A DNA stretch of 36,669 nt from CAYGGE01 sp966250865 (GTDB lineage Bacteria; Patescibacteriota; UBA1384; CAYGGE01). The stretch is from assembly GCA_966250865.1 (NCBI GenBank), contig CBINIT010000008.1, positions 1 to 36,669 of the forward strand, read 5' to 3'. Shown one piece after another: positions 23,073 to 30,552 of the stretch. Within the stretch, counting starts at the first letter, position 1; every line of letters starts with the position of its first letter. Made by a program: the position numbers and the translations under genes. The notes under the pieces are model-generated. The model was not told the DNA's origin, made no database searches, and was given only the letters and a program-made list of their open reading frames with translations.

Positions 23073-25142
23073 ATGAGAGTAGGACAGAAACTAGTAGCAA
23101 GCTTGGGCGTCTTTATGATGTTGTTTTGGCAGTCAATCGGTGTGGCTGCCGCCCTTGAGTCGGAAGTCTCTCCGTCGCCCGAAGCAACAACTACCGTTTC
23201 GAGCCCTGTGCCTGCTTTGGTTACTGGTCCGCAAGGCCCGACAGGCCCTCAGGGGCCAACCGGCCCACAATCACCTACTGGCCCGCAAGGCCCGACCGGT
23301 CCCCAAAGCCCTACTGGCCCGGCTTCGATTACTTCTCCGCCAGCTACAGCTACCGAATCTACCGCCACATCTGCTACCGGTACTGGTGGCACTACCGCGA
23401 CCAATACCCAAACTGGCGAAAACTCAAGTAATACAGCAACGGTTGACCAGAACTCTTCGACATCTGCCAGCCAAACAAACACTGCTTCTACCACAAACAC
23501 TGTTGGGGTTACTGCCTCGACTGGCGGTAACACAGCCAACTTTAATACAGGAAATGGTACGGTAGCTTCCGGCAACCTCAATGGTCAGCTAACCATCGTG
23601 AACGTATCAAACGCGCAGGTAGAAAACGGAAGCACTGTTGGAAGTCAAACGCTTAGCGGTAATCAAACCAGCCCAATCATGTTGGGTACTAGCACGCTTA
23701 ACCCTATTGCGGCTGGGAACACACAGACCGGAAGCGGAAGTACGAACCTCGCGGTAGCTAATACGAACCGTGATGTTCAGGTGAATGTTATTAATGACGC
23801 AACGGTCGTGAATGACCTTCAAGTCGTTGCGGATACCGGTAATAATAGTGCAAGTTATAATACGGGTAATGGAAGCGTAGACTCTGGCGATATCAACCTT
23901 GCCCTTACCTTAATTAATATTCTTAATAGCTTGAACCCCAGTATTCCAGTCGATATCGATGTCCTAAATATTATGGGTAATGTAATTGCTGATCTTCTAT
24001 TCCCTAGCGAAGCAGCTAATACCAAGACCGGGGCAGCCAGTAATAATCAATCAACGGTTACTGCCAATAATGCGTTGACCGTCACTACTGCCAACGACGC
24101 CACAATTGTTAACGATCTCGATTATGATCTCACTACTGGTAGCAATAGTGCGAACTTCAATACACAAGGTGGATCGGTTCAGTCTGGTTCGGTGAATGCC
24201 CAGGCAGCGGTGACCAATATCGCCAATGCTCCCGCCAACATGCTCTGGCTCGTCAATGTCTACGGCGAGTGCGACTGTGACCTCTCGCTCCTTGATCCGA
24301 CAAAGTATGTTTTGAATGTCATCCCCGCTTCGGCGACCAATACCGAGACCGGGGCAAATTCCGAGAATACTACGACGGCGAACCAGAATAACACAACTGA
24401 TATCAACCAAACAAATACTGGTAGCGTCACCAACCGTGTCTCAGTAGCGGCCAATACGGGAAATAATAGTGCCAACTATAATACTGGCTCCGGATCGGTG
24501 TCGAGTGGCAATATCAATGTAGCAACCAGTATTGCCAACTTAGTGAACACTACAGTCGCGGTAGGACAACGATTTATGTTCGGAGTGGTGAATATTCTTG
24601 GCTCCTGGAAAGGTAAGGCCAATGTTGCTTCAAGTAAGCCAGCGGCTACCCCATCGCCTAAAGCGGCAGTCAGTGTGGCTCAAGTGCAGTTGACCGGCAC
24701 CAAGCAGCAGACGGTGTCGACCCAGTCGAACGCTACTGATCAGTCTGAGGCTTCTGGCGCTGGTGAGATAAGTGAGGTAAAGGTGGAAAAGAGCGTTGTT
24801 GAACCAGCCCGCCGTGTCACGCGTCGACTCTTCCCAGCTGCTTTTGTTTCGACCCAGCAGAAAAAGACCGTATCGGTTGTACATGAAGAGGAAGGCAATG
24901 GAACGGTGACGGCAACGATTGATATTCAGCCATCGCCAGGTGCTACCGATCAAGCAGGCGAACCAGAGAATCGCCTACGTCACCGCTTTGCTCCGATTGC
25001 TCATGCTGCGAACCGAACAGGAATTCTTGGGTCTCAGCATTCGCCCCTCTATGTTGCTATTGGACTGCCTGCTATCCTCTGGCTCCTTTCTGAAGCTGTG
25101 CTTGGCATCTTCGCTAAACGACGCAAAGAGAACGAAGCCTAA
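23073..25142 (+). CDS. Exported repeat protein C (collagen-like tract, four 70-residue modules, C-terminal anchor)
   Basis: The product is 689 residues. The signal peptide ends around residue 28 (AAALES). Residues 52-84 are eleven Gly/Ser-Pro-X triplets (GPQGPTGPQ pattern), a short collagen-like tract. Four modules follow at residues 111-180, 216-285, 316-385 and 423-492, separated by linkers of 35, 30 and 37 residues. A CxC pair (GECDCD, residues 399-403) lies in the last linker. Residues 515-645 are a charged, low-complexity stalk. The C-terminus is a hydrophobic helix (LYVAIGLPAILWLLSEAVLGIF) with an AKRRKENEA tail. That layout is sortase-like, but LPxTG is absent. The sortase gene follows after 51 bp. 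Probably the main anchored subunit; function unknown. Confidence 0.85.
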   Translation: MRVGQKLVASLGVFMMLFWQSIGVAAALESEVSPSPEATTTVSSPVPALVTGPQGPTGPQGPTGPQSPTGPQGPTGPQSPTGPASITSPPATATESTATSATGTGGTTATNTQTGENSSNTATVDQNSSTSASQTNTASTTNTVGVTASTGGNTANFNTGNGTVASGNLNGQLTIVNVSNAQVENGSTVGSQTLSGNQTSPIMLGTSTLNPIAAGNTQTGSGSTNLAVANTNRDVQVNVINDATVVNDLQVVADTGNNSASYNTGNGSVDSGDINLALTLINILNSLNPSIPVDIDVLNIMGNVIADLLFPSEAANTKTGAASNNQSTVTANNALTVTTANDATIVNDLDYDLTTGSNSANFNTQGGSVQSGSVNAQAAVTNIANAPANMLWLVNVYGECDCDLSLLDPTKYVLNVIPASATNTETGANSENTTTANQNNTTDINQTNTGSVTNRVSVAANTGNNSANYNTGSGSVSSGNINVATSIANLVNTTVAVGQRFMFGVVNILGSWKGKANVASSKPAATPSPKAAVSVAQVQLTGTKQQTVSTQSNATDQSEASGAGEISEVKVEKSVVEPARRVTRRLFPAAFVSTQQKKTVSVVHEEEGNGTVTATIDIQPSPGATDQAGEPENRLRHRFAPIAHAANRTGILGSQHSPLYVAIGLPAILWLLSEAVLGIFAKRRKENEA
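23226..23324 (+). repeat. Collagen-like Gly-Pro-X triplets
   Basis: These bases encode residues 52-84 of protein C: eleven triplets of GPQ, GPT or SPT type. Two triplets start with Ser instead of Gly, so a continuous collagen triple helix would be interrupted. Confidence 0.75.
23403..24548 (+). repeat. 70-residue modules C1 to C4
   Basis: The modules lie at 23403-23612, 23718-23927, 24018-24227 and 24339-24548. All four keep N1, T4-G5, T40-G41, N43, N48 and N70. C3 departs from the NTG motif by an inserted-looking Gln (NTQGG) without changing length. Confidence 0.85.
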
Positions 25143-25193
25143 ATTAGCGGATCTCCTAATGCTCTCGCGAAGGATGGGCGATAGCATGGAGTT

Positions 25194-25778
25194 ATGAATC
25201 ATAGGCAACGTCTTTTGCTCGTCCTCATCCTTCCGCTTATCGTAGTAGCTGCCTTTAACTGGCGGCTACTTACGGTAATGACACCTTTAGCCTTCAGCAT
25301 TGTCGAACCGGTCAAAGCAGTTTCGCTTGAGAACAATACGCTTGCTATTCCTTCAGTCGGACTAACGGCACCCATTATCCCTTCGGCTACGGATCCATCT
25401 GAGACATCGAGCTGGTCGGTCATTCGTGAAGATTTAAAACGTGGAGTGAGCCTTGCCGAGAGACTACCAAAGCCTGGCGAGCCAGGTACGACGCTGATCA
25501 CCGGTCATTCCTCTGATTGGTTACCGCATCGATATGCCGCTGTCTTTGCGCCGCTGCATTATGTAAAAGAAGGTGATGAAATTGTAATTCGTTACAGTGA
25601 GACTGATTACCGTTACACTATTACCGAGAAAAAAGTTGTAGATCCAAGTAATCTCAATTTCTTTAAAGAAGAGCTTCAACAGACTGATGGAAGGCATCGC
25701 CTCGCCCTTATAACCTGTACGCCACTGCTTACCACCGCAAGCCGGCTTGTCGTTATTGGGGAGCTCACTCCCAACTAA
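25194..25778 (+). CDS. Sortase family transpeptidase
   Basis: This is a 194-residue membrane-anchored sortase. A signal anchor covers residues 6-24 and the catalytic beta-barrel domain spans about residues 50-190. The triad is visible: His105 in LITGHSSD, Cys175 in LITCTPLL and Arg184 in ASRLVVIGE. The class cannot be fixed by eye; the TCTP neighbourhood recalls class E/F-like enzymes. It is the last gene of the repeat-protein cassette, 51 bp behind protein C and followed by a strong terminator. Proteins A and C are its likely substrates. GGAG lies only 2 nt before the ATG, too close for an efficient ribosome-binding site; translation may rely on another signal. Confidence 0.93.
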   Translation: MNHRQRLLLVLILPLIVVAAFNWRLLTVMTPLAFSIVEPVKAVSLENNTLAIPSVGLTAPIIPSATDPSETSSWSVIREDLKRGVSLAERLPKPGEPGTTLITGHSSDWLPHRYAAVFAPLHYVKEGDEIVIRYSETDYRYTITEKKVVDPSNLNFFKEELQQTDGRHRLALITCTPLLTTASRLVVIGELTPN

Positions 25779-25804
25779 AAAAGTCCGGTTGACCGGACTT
25801 TTTT
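25777..25804. terminator. Bidirectional terminator, sortase and GH18 genes
   Basis: A 12-bp stem AAAAAAGTCCGG/CCGGACTTTTTT with loop TTGA lies between two converging genes and has T runs in both directions. It touches the last base of the sortase stop codon region. Confidence 0.93.
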
Positions 25805-25812
25805 AGTGTAAA

Positions 25813-27018
25813 TTACTCTGCTGAAACGATCTTATGGTCTTTCATGGTGAGAGCGACGTCGCTCCAAATAGCCTTGTCTTCAGTACCGAGCCGCCAGAAA
25901 GCGATACCGGCAATGCCTGATCTTGTGGCGACGTCGAATTTCGGCTTCGTGCTCTGGGCATCTTCAAAGTAGAGGTATCGGGTGCCTTGGCCGCGATCGT
26001 AGGTAAAATAGGGTGCATCTTGGTCCCGCTTGATATCGGTACCGAATTCAGCGGCAATATCGAGTGCATCTTGGTGGCTCACTGCAGTCGACACGTACTG
26101 GCTGCCATCATGAATCCACGAGTAACCATAGGTGCCTAAGCCAAGAACGATCTTTTCTTTGGGTACCCGAGTGGCGGTGTAGTCAACAACTTCTTGAAGC
26201 CAGCCGGCAGGACCGATGGGGCCAACTTGGGGTCCGCGAGCGGAGTTATAGTCATAGCCCATCAGCATGAAGCGATCGACGACTTTACCGATGCGATCCC
26301 AGTCCTGCTGCCGGTTAAAGGCTTCGACGGAAAAGGCCAGGATCTTACCCTTTTCATGAATCCGCTTCGAGAGCTTCTCTAGGAAATTAGCGTAAACGTC
26401 ACGGTTATAGCCATTCAAGAAGCCCTCATAGTCGATATTGAATCCGTCGTAACTGTTAGCTTCAATGGCTTCCATGATTTCGTCAATGTGCGTGTCTTGT
26501 TTGGCTGGATCGTTTAACATGAGGTCGGAGTAATTGACGTCACCGGAGATCGTAGGGATGACCTTAATGCCATTTTCCTTGGCAAGACGGAGCACTTCCT
26601 CTTTGTGCCACTCGCCGGCATCGGGGACAACACTCACCCCGTCGGCGCCGACGGTGTAGACAAATGGGTGAACCTCGGTGAGTACATCTAAGTTATTCTT
26701 AAAGGATTCAAATGAGTCGTCACCCCAAGGAGTTAACCAGCCAGCCACAACTGCTGTCTCTTGCGAGATAGCTGTTTCAGTGACGGGAGTTGGGCTAGCG
26801 ACTAGGTTCGGTCTCATGGATGAGGGATTTGATGGTGTAGTTTTTTTGGGAGCGGGAACGCCGAAGAGGATAGCGAGGAGACCCGGCGATCCAGCGGGCT
26901 GAAGCCACCAGAAGGCAGATTTTGAGCTTGTGGCGGCGTGGGCGACAGGCGAGGTGGCGCTAAAGATAGTTAGGAAAAGACCCAGGTAGGTGACGGCTCG
27001 AATTGTATGTTTCCCCAT
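25813..27018 (-). CDS. Glycoside hydrolase family 18 protein (YaaH/chitinase-like), secreted
   Basis: The product is 401 residues. A signal peptide ends at about residue 28 (VAHA). After a Pro-rich linker a TIM-barrel begins near residue 90 (VAGWLTPWGDDSFESFK). The GH18 motif is DGFNIDYE (residues 191-198), with Glu198 as catalytic acid and Asp196 next to it; LAFSVEAF and FMLMGYDYNS follow, as in spore-germination YaaH-type enzymes. It probably cuts N-acetylglucosamine-containing glycans such as peptidoglycan outside the cell. CAAAGGAG precedes the ATG. The leader holds two overlapping inverted repeats that look like an operator. Confidence 0.9.
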   Translation of the reverse strand: MGKHTIRAVTYLGLFLTIFSATSPVAHAATSSKSAFWWLQPAGSPGLLAILFGVPAPKKTTPSNPSSMRPNLVASPTPVTETAISQETAVVAGWLTPWGDDSFESFKNNLDVLTEVHPFVYTVGADGVSVVPDAGEWHKEEVLRLAKENGIKVIPTISGDVNYSDLMLNDPAKQDTHIDEIMEAIEANSYDGFNIDYEGFLNGYNRDVYANFLEKLSKRIHEKGKILAFSVEAFNRQQDWDRIGKVVDRFMLMGYDYNSARGPQVGPIGPAGWLQEVVDYTATRVPKEKIVLGLGTYGYSWIHDGSQYVSTAVSHQDALDIAAEFGTDIKRDQDAPYFTYDRGQGTRYLYFEDAQSTKPKFDVATRSGIAGIAFWRLGTEDKAIWSDVALTMKDHKIVSAE

Positions 27019-27036
27019 GTAGCTCCTTTGTTACGT

Positions 27037-27070
27037 GTTCACGTTTTGTGAACTATCACAAACGACTATA
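27037..27070 (-). promoter_or_regulatory. Candidate promoter and operator of the GH18 gene
   Basis: A -10 TATAGT lies at 27070-27065, with only a weak -35. Directly downstream are two overlapping inverted repeats: TTTGTGA/TCACAAA (27045-27062) and GTTCAC/GTGAAC (27037-27053). Such a placement over the transcription start suits a repressor site. Confidence 0.5.
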
Positions 27071-27115
27071 CGGGGCCTCGCTCGCTTCCGCCTAGCGAGG
27101 AGGGCTTGGCCGTAT
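27068..27115. repeat. Long interrupted inverted repeat upstream of the GH18 gene
   Basis: Outer arms ATACGG/CCGTAT (27068-27073, 27110-27115) enclose inner arms CCTCGCT/AGCGAGG (27076-27082, 27094-27100). It lies between the bcp stop and the GH18 promoter. No T tract follows, so terminator function for upstream transcripts is uncertain. Confidence 0.45.
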
Positions 27116-27140
27116 CATGGGAAACCATTGATGGTAAGAG

Positions 27141-27614
27141 CTATTTGAGGACTAAGGATCGAATCGTAGTGAGGAGTTCTCTTGCATGGCCTTCAGCGGT
27201 GACTTTTGGCCAAATCTTTCGGATAATTCCGTCTTTGTCTATAAGGAATGTTGAACGAATCGTCCCCATATAGTGATGACCAAAGAGCTGCTTTTCGCCC
27301 CAAGAGCCATAGTGTTCGATGACAGTATGTTCAGGATCGGCAAGAAGGGTGACGGTCAGGCCGTATTTACTGCAAAACTTCGCATGTGACGTAGCCGTAT
27401 TGTCGCTAATGCCGAGGACCACCGTATTCAGCGCGTCGTATTCAGCTTTAGTGGCAGAGAAATCTTGCGCTTGCAGGGTGCAGGCTGGTGTGTCGTCTTC
27501 GGGATAGAAATAAAGTACAACATTAGACTTGCCATGAAAATCTGACAAGCTGACCAGCTGCCCGGTGCTGTCTGGCAGGGTAAAGTCTGGAGCTTTTTGA
27601 TTAATATTGACCAT
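27141..27614 (-). CDS. bcp: Peroxiredoxin, Bcp/PrxQ type
   Basis: This is a 157-residue thiol peroxidase that reduces hydroperoxides in the cytoplasm. The thioredoxin fold starts with KAPDFTLPDSTGQLVSLSDF. The peroxidatic Cys45 lies in YPEDDTPACTLQAQDF. The resolving Cys found five residues later in many Bcp proteins is Gln here, so this is a 1-Cys type or uses another Cys (KFCSKYG). RSTFLIDKDG carries the conserved Arg. ATG 27614 follows AAAGGA; the open frame upstream runs through the promoter and is not coding. Confidence 0.92.
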   Translation of the reverse strand: MVNINQKAPDFTLPDSTGQLVSLSDFHGKSNVVLYFYPEDDTPACTLQAQDFSATKAEYDALNTVVLGISDNTATSHAKFCSKYGLTVTLLADPEHTVIEHYGSWGEKQLFGHHYMGTIRSTFLIDKDGIIRKIWPKVTAEGHARELLTTIRSLVLK

Positions 27615-27639
27615 ATCGTTCCTTTCACTCGAAGATGTA

Positions 27640-27655
27640 TGGTATAATTCTAGCA
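27640..27655. promoter_or_regulatory. Overlapping divergent extended -10 promoters
   Basis: On the plus strand TGG-TATAAT (27640-27648) points to the Pro-rich membrane protein. On the minus strand TGC-TAGAAT (27655-27647) points to bcp. The two hexamers share two base pairs, and neither has a good -35, as expected for extended -10 promoters. Confidence 0.7.
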
Positions 27656-27714
27656 TAACCTATAAGTGATAACCGTTCTCTGGCAAAAGCCGCCGCAGTC
27701 TAAGGAGGGCTAAG

Positions 27715-28896
27715 ATGGCTGATACCCAAGATCCTTTAACGAGTCAACCAACCGCAGGAGCAACGCCTCCTCCCGTAAATCCGCCTTCGACTGTAACTCC
27801 CCCAACTACCCCGCCTCCAGCGCAGGCTATGCCAGCGCACGAGCCTTTCCCATGGGAGATTGATACTCCAGCCCCTAGTGCATCGGCCGCTCCGGCTGCC
27901 GATATGCCAGCTGCACCAGTTGAGCCAGCGATGCCAGTGACTGATGCACCCACACCAGTAGCTCCAGCTACACCAGCACCGGCTGCCGACACGTCGGCTC
28001 CGACACCAGCTGCTGCCCCACCGGTTGATATGCCGGTTCCTCCCCCTGTCCCGCCGCTTCCCGACATGCCAGCTGCACCTGCTGCACCAGTTGAGCCAGC
28101 AATGCCAACACCTGTCGTTCCCGACCTTTCGGCCTCGATGCCTGCTACTCCTAGTGCGCCAGCTATCGCTACCGAAAGCCCGATGCCTGACCCGTGGCAA
28201 TCAGCCCCGGCCGCTGAAGCCCCCACCGGTTCAGTGCCCGACCTTTCAGCTGGCTTAACACCACCAACTCCTCCCGCTTTAAGTGCCGATCCGGTATCGA
28301 CTCCTCAGGCGACACCAGCTACTTCTGACTGGACTACGCCAGCCCCTGCCGAGCCGACTCCAATTGCAGCTCCAGCTGAGCCGACGGCACCATTACCTCC
28401 AGCTTTTCCTGAGGCAGCTGCTCCTGTTCCTGCACCAGCGGCACCCGTTACCGACCTGCCGCTTGGTTCTGATGCAACAGCTACGCCTGCCCAGCCAGAT
28501 CCAGGCATTGCGGCTGCCCAGGCGGCTATTGCTACGGCGCCAAGTATGGCTGTTCCCTCCCACGAAGCACTCTCTGGGGCAGTACCCCCGCCACCGGCGA
28601 TGGGTGTTCAAGAAGAGCCCGTTAAGAAGGGTGGCAACCTGAAATGGATCTTGATGATTGTTGGTATTGTAGTGGCGATCGGAATAGTCTTGTTCCTCGT
28701 TGGTCGTAGTTACCTTGCGAGTCAATCGACAGATGATACCACCGCAGGCGACACCATCATTGAGGATACTGACAGTAGTGCATCAACCGAGCTTGAAGGT
28801 GCGGCAGGCAGTGACTTCCTTGATTCTACCGTTCCAGATTCCGCTGGTGGTCTCCAGACTCAGACGGATACCGGTGTCGGCGCATTGCCCCAATAA
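27715..28896 (+). CDS. Pro/Ala-rich single-pass membrane protein of unknown function
   Basis: The product is 393 residues. Residues 1-300 are low complexity, dominated by Pro and Ala with recurring VEPAMP, DMPAAP and PDLSA motifs and one FPWEIDTP block. A basic patch (KKGGNLK) precedes one membrane helix (about residues 311-329, WILMIVGIVVAIGIVLFLV). The last 64 residues are acidic and Ser/Thr-rich. By the positive-inside rule the long Pro-rich part is cytoplasmic, which is unusual for such sequence. AAGGAGGG lies 6 nt before the ATG. It is monocistronic with a strong terminator. The function is unknown. Confidence 0.8.
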   Translation: MADTQDPLTSQPTAGATPPPVNPPSTVTPPTTPPPAQAMPAHEPFPWEIDTPAPSASAAPAADMPAAPVEPAMPVTDAPTPVAPATPAPAADTSAPTPAAAPPVDMPVPPPVPPLPDMPAAPAAPVEPAMPTPVVPDLSASMPATPSAPAIATESPMPDPWQSAPAAEAPTGSVPDLSAGLTPPTPPALSADPVSTPQATPATSDWTTPAPAEPTPIAAPAEPTAPLPPAFPEAAAPVPAPAAPVTDLPLGSDATATPAQPDPGIAAAQAAIATAPSMAVPSHEALSGAVPPPPAMGVQEEPVKKGGNLKWILMIVGIVVAIGIVLFLVGRSYLASQSTDDTTAGDTIIEDTDSSASTELEGAAGSDFLDSTVPDSAGGLQTQTDTGVGALPQ

Positions 28897-28911
28897 AAAG
28901 AGAAAATAAAC

Positions 28912-28940
28912 AAAAAACAGCCTCTTGTAGGCTGTTTTTT
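28912..28940. terminator. Bidirectional terminator, Pro-rich protein and pepA genes
   Basis: A 12-bp stem AAAAAACAGCCT/AGGCTGTTTTTT with a 5-nt loop lies between converging stops. T runs are present in both directions. Confidence 0.93.
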
Positions 28941-28953
28941 GTTTCGGTCTACA

Positions 28954-30486
28954 CTAGTCAACCAGTCGGCGTACTGTCTCGAGGCCGAGAAGGATGCCAT
29001 AGCCAGTGCCACCTTTGGTATAAACGGGGTTTGTGACCTCATCGGCAAATGAAGGCCCGGCAATATCGATATGCGCCCAAGGGATATCATTTACAAATTC
29101 TTGCAAGAATAAACCACCAAAGATGGCACCGGGCGAGTAGTCGTTGGTACTAATATTTTGTAAATCAGCAACCGGGCTTTCTAGCTGTTTCTTATATTCA
29201 TCTGGCAAGGGAAGTTCCCAGGCAAGTTCGCCGGTTTGTTGGCTTGCCTGGCCAATAGTGTCGAGGAGCGCGCGGTCATTTCCCATAAAGGCGGCATAGG
29301 ATCGGCCGAGAGCTCGAATAGCGGCACCGGTTAAGGTAGCAAAGTCGATCATATAGTCTGGCTTAAGGAGTGAGGCATAGGTGAGCCCGTCGGACAAGAT
29401 GAGTCGACCTTCAGCGTCGGTATGGAGGATCTCGATGGTTTTTCCGCTTTTGGTCTCGATGATGTCATCGGGCCGCATGGCTTTACCGGAGATCATATTT
29501 TCGGTGGTAACGACAATGCCATGCACCTCTACCGGAACTGGCGTACCAAGCGCCTCAAGTTCAGCCAAGGCCTGGATGATACCGAGCACTGCACCGCCGC
29601 CAGACATGTCGCTTTTCATTGAAAGCATAGCTGACCATGGCTTAATGCTCAAGCCACCAGAGTCAAAGGTTACGCCCTTGCCAACAAGCGCAACTTTTTT
29701 CCTCGCACCTTGAGGCTTGTACGTGAGATGGATGAGATACGGTGGCTCCTCCGAACCCGAGGCGACGGCAAGGAGGGCATTGTAGCCCTCTTTTTCTAGC
29801 TGACTCTTGTCGAGAACCGTGAGGCTAATGGAGTCAGAAAGACTGGCGATTTCCGTGGCTACCTCAACTAAATTCACTGGCTTAATCTTTGACGGTGGTT
29901 CGTTGATAATATCGCGTACGTTAAGGACGGCGGCACAGATTGCCTCGGCTTGTTTTATCCCCTGTTCAAGTGGCTCAATCGTTGTATTTGGATTGCTTAC
30001 GAGCAAGCATCGTGTAATCGTTTGCTTTGCTCTTTCGGCTTGATCTTTTGTTTTGTACCGATCGAACTCATAGTTGCCGAGCAAGAGTCCTTCACTTACT
30101 GCCTGACTGAGCTGTTGTGTATCAGCTTCTTTTCGCGTCTCGCCATGGATAATGGTGGCGATTGAGCAAGATTTGAGCTTCTTCGCCTCAACGATACTTG
30201 CCGCTGCCGCTTTTCGGGCAACGACCGAGTCAAAGTCGGTAGATTTACCGAGACCAACAATAATAACGTGCTTGGCTTTAAGCCCGACTGGCGAGTGAAA
30301 AGTAAGGGTCTCGAGAAGATTACCCTCAAATTCATGATGTGTAATGTGTTCTTGTAGCAATCCGCTCGTTGCTTCATTTACAGTTTGGCTAGTGCCGTCG
30401 AATGTGGCGTCGCCTTGAAATAGGCTAATTACGATCGTATCAACAGCAAGAGTGTTAATCGCTTGATTGGTGGGTAAGAGCTCCAT
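28954..30486 (-). CDS. pepA: Leucyl aminopeptidase, M17 family
   Basis: This is a cytoplasmic two-metal aminopeptidase of 510 residues, normal length. The N-terminal macro-like domain covers about residues 1-170. The catalytic domain holds the metal and catalytic residues: Lys270 and Asp275 in VGKGVTFDSGG, Lys282, Asp293 in KSDMSGGG, and Asp357, Glu359 and Arg361 in HTDAEGRL. That last motif has His where NTDAEGRL is usual. GAGGAG lies 5 nt before the ATG. It is monocistronic with its own promoter and terminator. It recycles peptides. Confidence 0.95.
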   Translation of the reverse strand: MELLPTNQAINTLAVDTIVISLFQGDATFDGTSQTVNEATSGLLQEHITHHEFEGNLLETLTFHSPVGLKAKHVIIVGLGKSTDFDSVVARKAAAASIVEAKKLKSCSIATIIHGETRKEADTQQLSQAVSEGLLLGNYEFDRYKTKDQAERAKQTITRCLLVSNPNTTIEPLEQGIKQAEAICAAVLNVRDIINEPPSKIKPVNLVEVATEIASLSDSISLTVLDKSQLEKEGYNALLAVASGSEEPPYLIHLTYKPQGARKKVALVGKGVTFDSGGLSIKPWSAMLSMKSDMSGGGAVLGIIQALAELEALGTPVPVEVHGIVVTTENMISGKAMRPDDIIETKSGKTIEILHTDAEGRLILSDGLTYASLLKPDYMIDFATLTGAAIRALGRSYAAFMGNDRALLDTIGQASQQTGELAWELPLPDEYKKQLESPVADLQNISTNDYSPGAIFGGLFLQEFVNDIPWAHIDIAGPSFADEVTNPVYTKGGTGYGILLGLETVRRLVD

Positions 30487-30511
30487 GAAGTCTCCTCTCG
30501 GTTAAGGCTTC

Positions 30512-30539
30512 ATTATATCCCACCAGAAAGCGAGGTCAA
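30512..30539 (-). promoter_or_regulatory. Promoter of pepA
   Basis: TTGACC (30539-30534), 16 nt, perfect TATAAT (30517-30512), leader about 20 nt. One of the strongest matches in the window. Confidence 0.8.
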
Positions 30540-30552
30540 TGGCAAAAGTGCC

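Noticed and set aside
23226..23324. Short direct repeats that might suggest a CRISPR-like array
   Set aside because: The repeats are in frame and encode Gly-Pro-X triplets of protein C; there are no spacers of constant length.
21183..25142. Classical LPxTG sorting signals in proteins A, B and C
   Set aside because: I searched the C-termini by eye and found none; B has no C-terminal helix at all.
27744..28226. 160-residue Gly/Ala-rich open frame on the minus strand
   Set aside because: It is the antisense of the Pro/Ala-rich codons of the membrane protein; the repetitive composition alone keeps it open.
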